Shown here: positions 61,889-64,000 of the stretch, piece after piece | How positions within the stretch are numbered: position 1 is the stretch's first letter | Layout of the letters: the number at the start of each line of letters is the position of its first letter | Source of the DNA: a bacterium | GTDB taxonomy: Bacteria > Bacteroidota > Bacteroidia > Flavobacteriales_D > Crocinitomicaceae | NCBI GenBank assembly: GCA_024742305.1 | Contig: JANSYQ010000010.1 | Coordinates: 1 to 64,000, forward strand | Direction of reading: 5' to 3' | Length of the DNA: 64,000 nucleotides | Program-made: the position numbers and the translations under genes | Notes under the pieces: generated by a model | What the model was told of the DNA's origin: nothing | Database searches by the model: none | The model's input: only the letters and a program-made list of their open reading frames with translations

Positions 61889-63244
61889 ATGAATTTCAGC
61901 AGTTTAACAGCGATTTCTCCGGTCGATGGAAGATACCAGGGAAAAACGCAGGAATTACAGTCGTACTTCTCGGAATTTGGTCTTATTCGTTACCGTGTCA
62001 TCGTTGAGGTAGAATATTTCATCGCCATGGTGGAAACGGGAGTAGCTCCGTTACAATCATTTCCAAAAGATAAATACGATGCTCTGCGTGCCATTTGTAC
62101 GAATTTCTCTGAGGAAGATGCACAGTGGATCAAAGACACCGAAAAAGTGACCAATCACGATGTGAAAGCTGTGGAGTATTTCGTGAAAGAAAAAATGCGC
62201 GAACTACAATTGGACGATTACCTTGAGTTTGTACACTTCGGCCTGACGTCTCAAGACATCAACAATACCTCGGTTCCACTTTCCCTGAGAGATGCAGTAA
62301 AAGAACAATATTTGCCTCTTTTGGAAGAGTTGATCGCAACTTTAGAAGGATATGCGCAAGACTGGAAGAATGTACCGATGTTGGCAAAAACACACGGCCA
62401 GCCGGCTTCTCCCACACGATTGGGGAAAGAAATACAAGTGTTCTCAGAGAGATTGTCCATCCAAAAGCAACAATTGGAAGCCATTCAATACTCCGCAAAA
62501 TTTGGAGGAGCTACTGGAAACTTTAATGCACATCACGTGGCATTTCCTGAGAACGATTGGGTATCGTTCGCGAATGGATTTGTAAACAACGCGCTAGGTC
62601 TTTCAAGGAGTCAAACTACTACGCAAATTGAGCACTACGACAATTTGGCGGCACTTTTTGATGTATTAAAACGCATTAACACCATCATTCTTGATCTCAA
62701 TCGAGATATGTGGATGTACATCTCTATGGAATACTTCAAGCAGAAATTGAAGGAAGGAGAAGTAGGATCTTCAGCGATGCCGCACAAGGTGAATCCAATT
62801 GACTTTGAGAACTCGGAAGGAAATATCGGAATCGCGAATGCTTTGTATGAACACCTTGCCGCAAAGTTACCTGTATCTCGATTGCAGCGTGACCTTACGG
62901 ATTCTACGGTTCTTCGAACTGTGGGTGTCCCAATGGCACATTCGTTCATCGCGTTTAAGGCAACCTTGAAAGGACTTGGCAAATTATTGCTGAACGAAGC
63001 TGCATTTGAAGCGGATTTAGAGCAAAACTGGGCCGTGGTTGCCGAGGCAATTCAAACGATTTTACGTCGTGAAGGATTTCCAAAACCTTACGAGGCACTA
63101 AAGGGACTTACTAGAAAAAACGAGGCAATTACCAAGCAAACTGTACATTCTTTTGTAGATTCGTTAGAAGTGTCCGATGCACTGAAAGCTGAGTTGAAAG
63201 AAATTACACCGCAAAATTACACGGGGATTCAGTTGGTAAAGTAG
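61889..63244 (+). CDS. purB: Adenylosuccinate lyase
   Basis: 451 residues from the ATG at 61889, the usual length. Fumarase/aspartase-superfamily signature S-S-A-M-P-H-K-V-N-P, the catalytic-His loop K-T-H-G-Q-P-A-S-P-T and H-F-G-L-T-S-Q-D-I-N-N-T. Acts twice in purine synthesis: SAICAR to AICAR and adenylosuccinate to AMP. Monocistronic. Confidence 0.97.
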   Translation: MNFSSLTAISPVDGRYQGKTQELQSYFSEFGLIRYRVIVEVEYFIAMVETGVAPLQSFPKDKYDALRAICTNFSEEDAQWIKDTEKVTNHDVKAVEYFVKEKMRELQLDDYLEFVHFGLTSQDINNTSVPLSLRDAVKEQYLPLLEELIATLEGYAQDWKNVPMLAKTHGQPASPTRLGKEIQVFSERLSIQKQQLEAIQYSAKFGGATGNFNAHHVAFPENDWVSFANGFVNNALGLSRSQTTTQIEHYDNLAALFDVLKRINTIILDLNRDMWMYISMEYFKQKLKEGEVGSSAMPHKVNPIDFENSEGNIGIANALYEHLAAKLPVSRLQRDLTDSTVLRTVGVPMAHSFIAFKATLKGLGKLLLNEAAFEADLEQNWAVVAEAIQTILRREGFPKPYEALKGLTRKNEAITKQTVHSFVDSLEVSDALKAELKEITPQNYTGIQLVK

Positions 63245-63275
63245 CATTGGACCGATATTTGAAGTTCAATAGCTG

Positions 63276-64000
63276 GTGAGATTTACAATCGTAATACTTT
63301 TATTTATTTGGGCAATGCCTTCTCAGGCGCAGGATTACACTGTGGAGTGGGGAGAGTTGCAACGCTCGAACGGTCGCATGATTCGAGTGATGCCCGATTC
63401 TCTTGGCAACTTCTACGCATTGCGTTGGGTGGGGGGAAACCTCTTCGGTAAATACAAGGTTTCGCGACATGAGAATTTGGAGCAAGTTGTGCGTGGAGCC
63501 ATTTCCCTGCAAGTTCCCGGTGGTATCGGCACATTTGAAGGAATTCGCTTGATTGGCAATCGACCTATTGTTTTTCTATCTGATAAACGAGGAGATACTC
63601 GCTTGCTTTTCATGCAGGAATACACAAGAGACTTAGAGAAAAAGGGTGATCCTATTCAATTGGCATCGTACGATGTAGATAAAATTATTGATCGAGGTTG
63701 GTTTGATGTCATTGAGTCTAATAATGGAAAGTATTTCTCCGTGCTATGGGAAATCCCGGGCAAGAAGGAAGAAAGAGATCGATACGGCTTTCGTATTTAC
63801 GATAACAATATGTACGAAATCAATGAGGGGGATTACGTGTTACCGTTTGCCTCGGAGCTTTCGACCATTCATGGACATTATCTTTCTAACAAGGGAGAGT
63901 ACTTCCTGTCCATTTCAGAATATAAGCACGGTGAGAAAAACTTGATTTTCAGGGATAATCGAGAATTCATCGCTCTTCATATTTATCACATTGCCAAAGA
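63276..64000 (+). CDS. Secreted protein of unknown function, 5' part (runs off window)
   Basis: Open for 241 codons from a GTG start at 63276 to the window end without a stop. The GTG is chosen because it begins a signal peptide (V-R-F-T-I-V-I-L-L-F-I-W-A-M-P-S-Q-A-Q). The mature part has repeated aromatic beta strands of propeller type, e.g. D-S-L-G-N-F-Y-A-L-R-W-V, L-I-G-N-R-P-I-V-F-L-S-D-K-R and N-N-G-K-Y-F-S-V-L-W-E. Family not recognised. Starts 31 nt after purB. Confidence 0.7.
   Translation, partial: MRFTIVILLFIWAMPSQAQDYTVEWGELQRSNGRMIRVMPDSLGNFYALRWVGGNLFGKYKVSRHENLEQVVRGAISLQVPGGIGTFEGIRLIGNRPIVFLSDKRGDTRLLFMQEYTRDLEKKGDPIQLASYDVDKIIDRGWFDVIESNNGKYFSVLWEIPGKKEERDRYGFRIYDNNMYEINEGDYVLPFASELSTIHGHYLSNKGEYFLSISEYKHGEKNLIFRDNREFIALHIYHIAK

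Overview
The window is a chromosomal segment from a member of the Bacteroidota, most likely the Flavobacteriales (Crocinitomicaceae/Cryomorphaceae-like). The evidence is several type IX secretion (T9SS) cargo proteins with type A and type B C-terminal sorting domains, GldA of the gliding/T9SS set, a TonB-dependent receptor with a carboxypeptidase-like N-terminal domain, many short-signal lipoproteins, a fused DAHP synthase/chorismate mutase, and promoters of the TTTG-N19-TAnnTTTG type. No prophage, transposase, CRISPR array or tRNA gene was seen.

Layout. 1-142: 3' end of a 5S rRNA and its terminator. 302-5854: a lipoprotein, a DUF4382 lipoprotein and a hybrid histidine kinase/NtrC-type regulator pair. 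Two sigma-54-type promoters lie here, each with a pair of identical-looking upstream palindromes spaced 20 bp. One promoter serves the DUF4382 gene. The other points into about 210 nt of strongly structured, terminator-ended non-coding DNA, which looks like a sigma-54-dependent small RNA. 6074-15824: a probable phosphate block with PhoR/PhoB, a beta-helix surface lipoprotein, a TonB-dependent receptor, a second PhoB paralogue, a candidate small RNA and a Na/Pi cotransporter carrying an N-terminal FnIII-like domain. 15884-17645: an RprY-like regulator, a small secreted protein and tsaB.

17605-25441: the complete trpEGDCFBA operon (minus strand), divergent from the DAHP synthase/chorismate mutase gene (plus strand). 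The 358 bp between them holds two divergent attenuators. Each has a leader peptide (one with Trp-Trp-Trp plus two more Trp, one with Tyr and two Trp) followed by an intrinsic terminator. 25466-31986: accessory genes, comprising a type II restriction-modification pair whose methyltransferase has an N-terminal HTH and a matching palindromic operator over its promoter, an orphan VgrG-PAAR spike pair, and small hypothetical genes with signs of decay. 32421-38652: a metallophosphoesterase lipoprotein, an FkbM-like methyltransferase, a subtilase, outer-membrane and small secreted proteins, a MazG-type enzyme and a Nudix hydrolase. 38783-42015: rsgA-dtd-(two envelope genes)-mazG, minus strand. 42496-44681: gldA and tyrS.

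44816-57825: two giant paralogous T9SS type B surface proteins (IgGFc-binding-type N-terminus, reelin-like module, PKD/Ig-like repeats) on either side of a T9SS type A protein. 57890-64000: a SAM methyltransferase, truA, a TPR/PD40 protein, an EI24/CysZ-like membrane protein, purB and the start of a secreted protein cut by the window edge. Functions are assigned from motifs read by eye. Regulatory sites and RNAs are inferences from sequence pattern.
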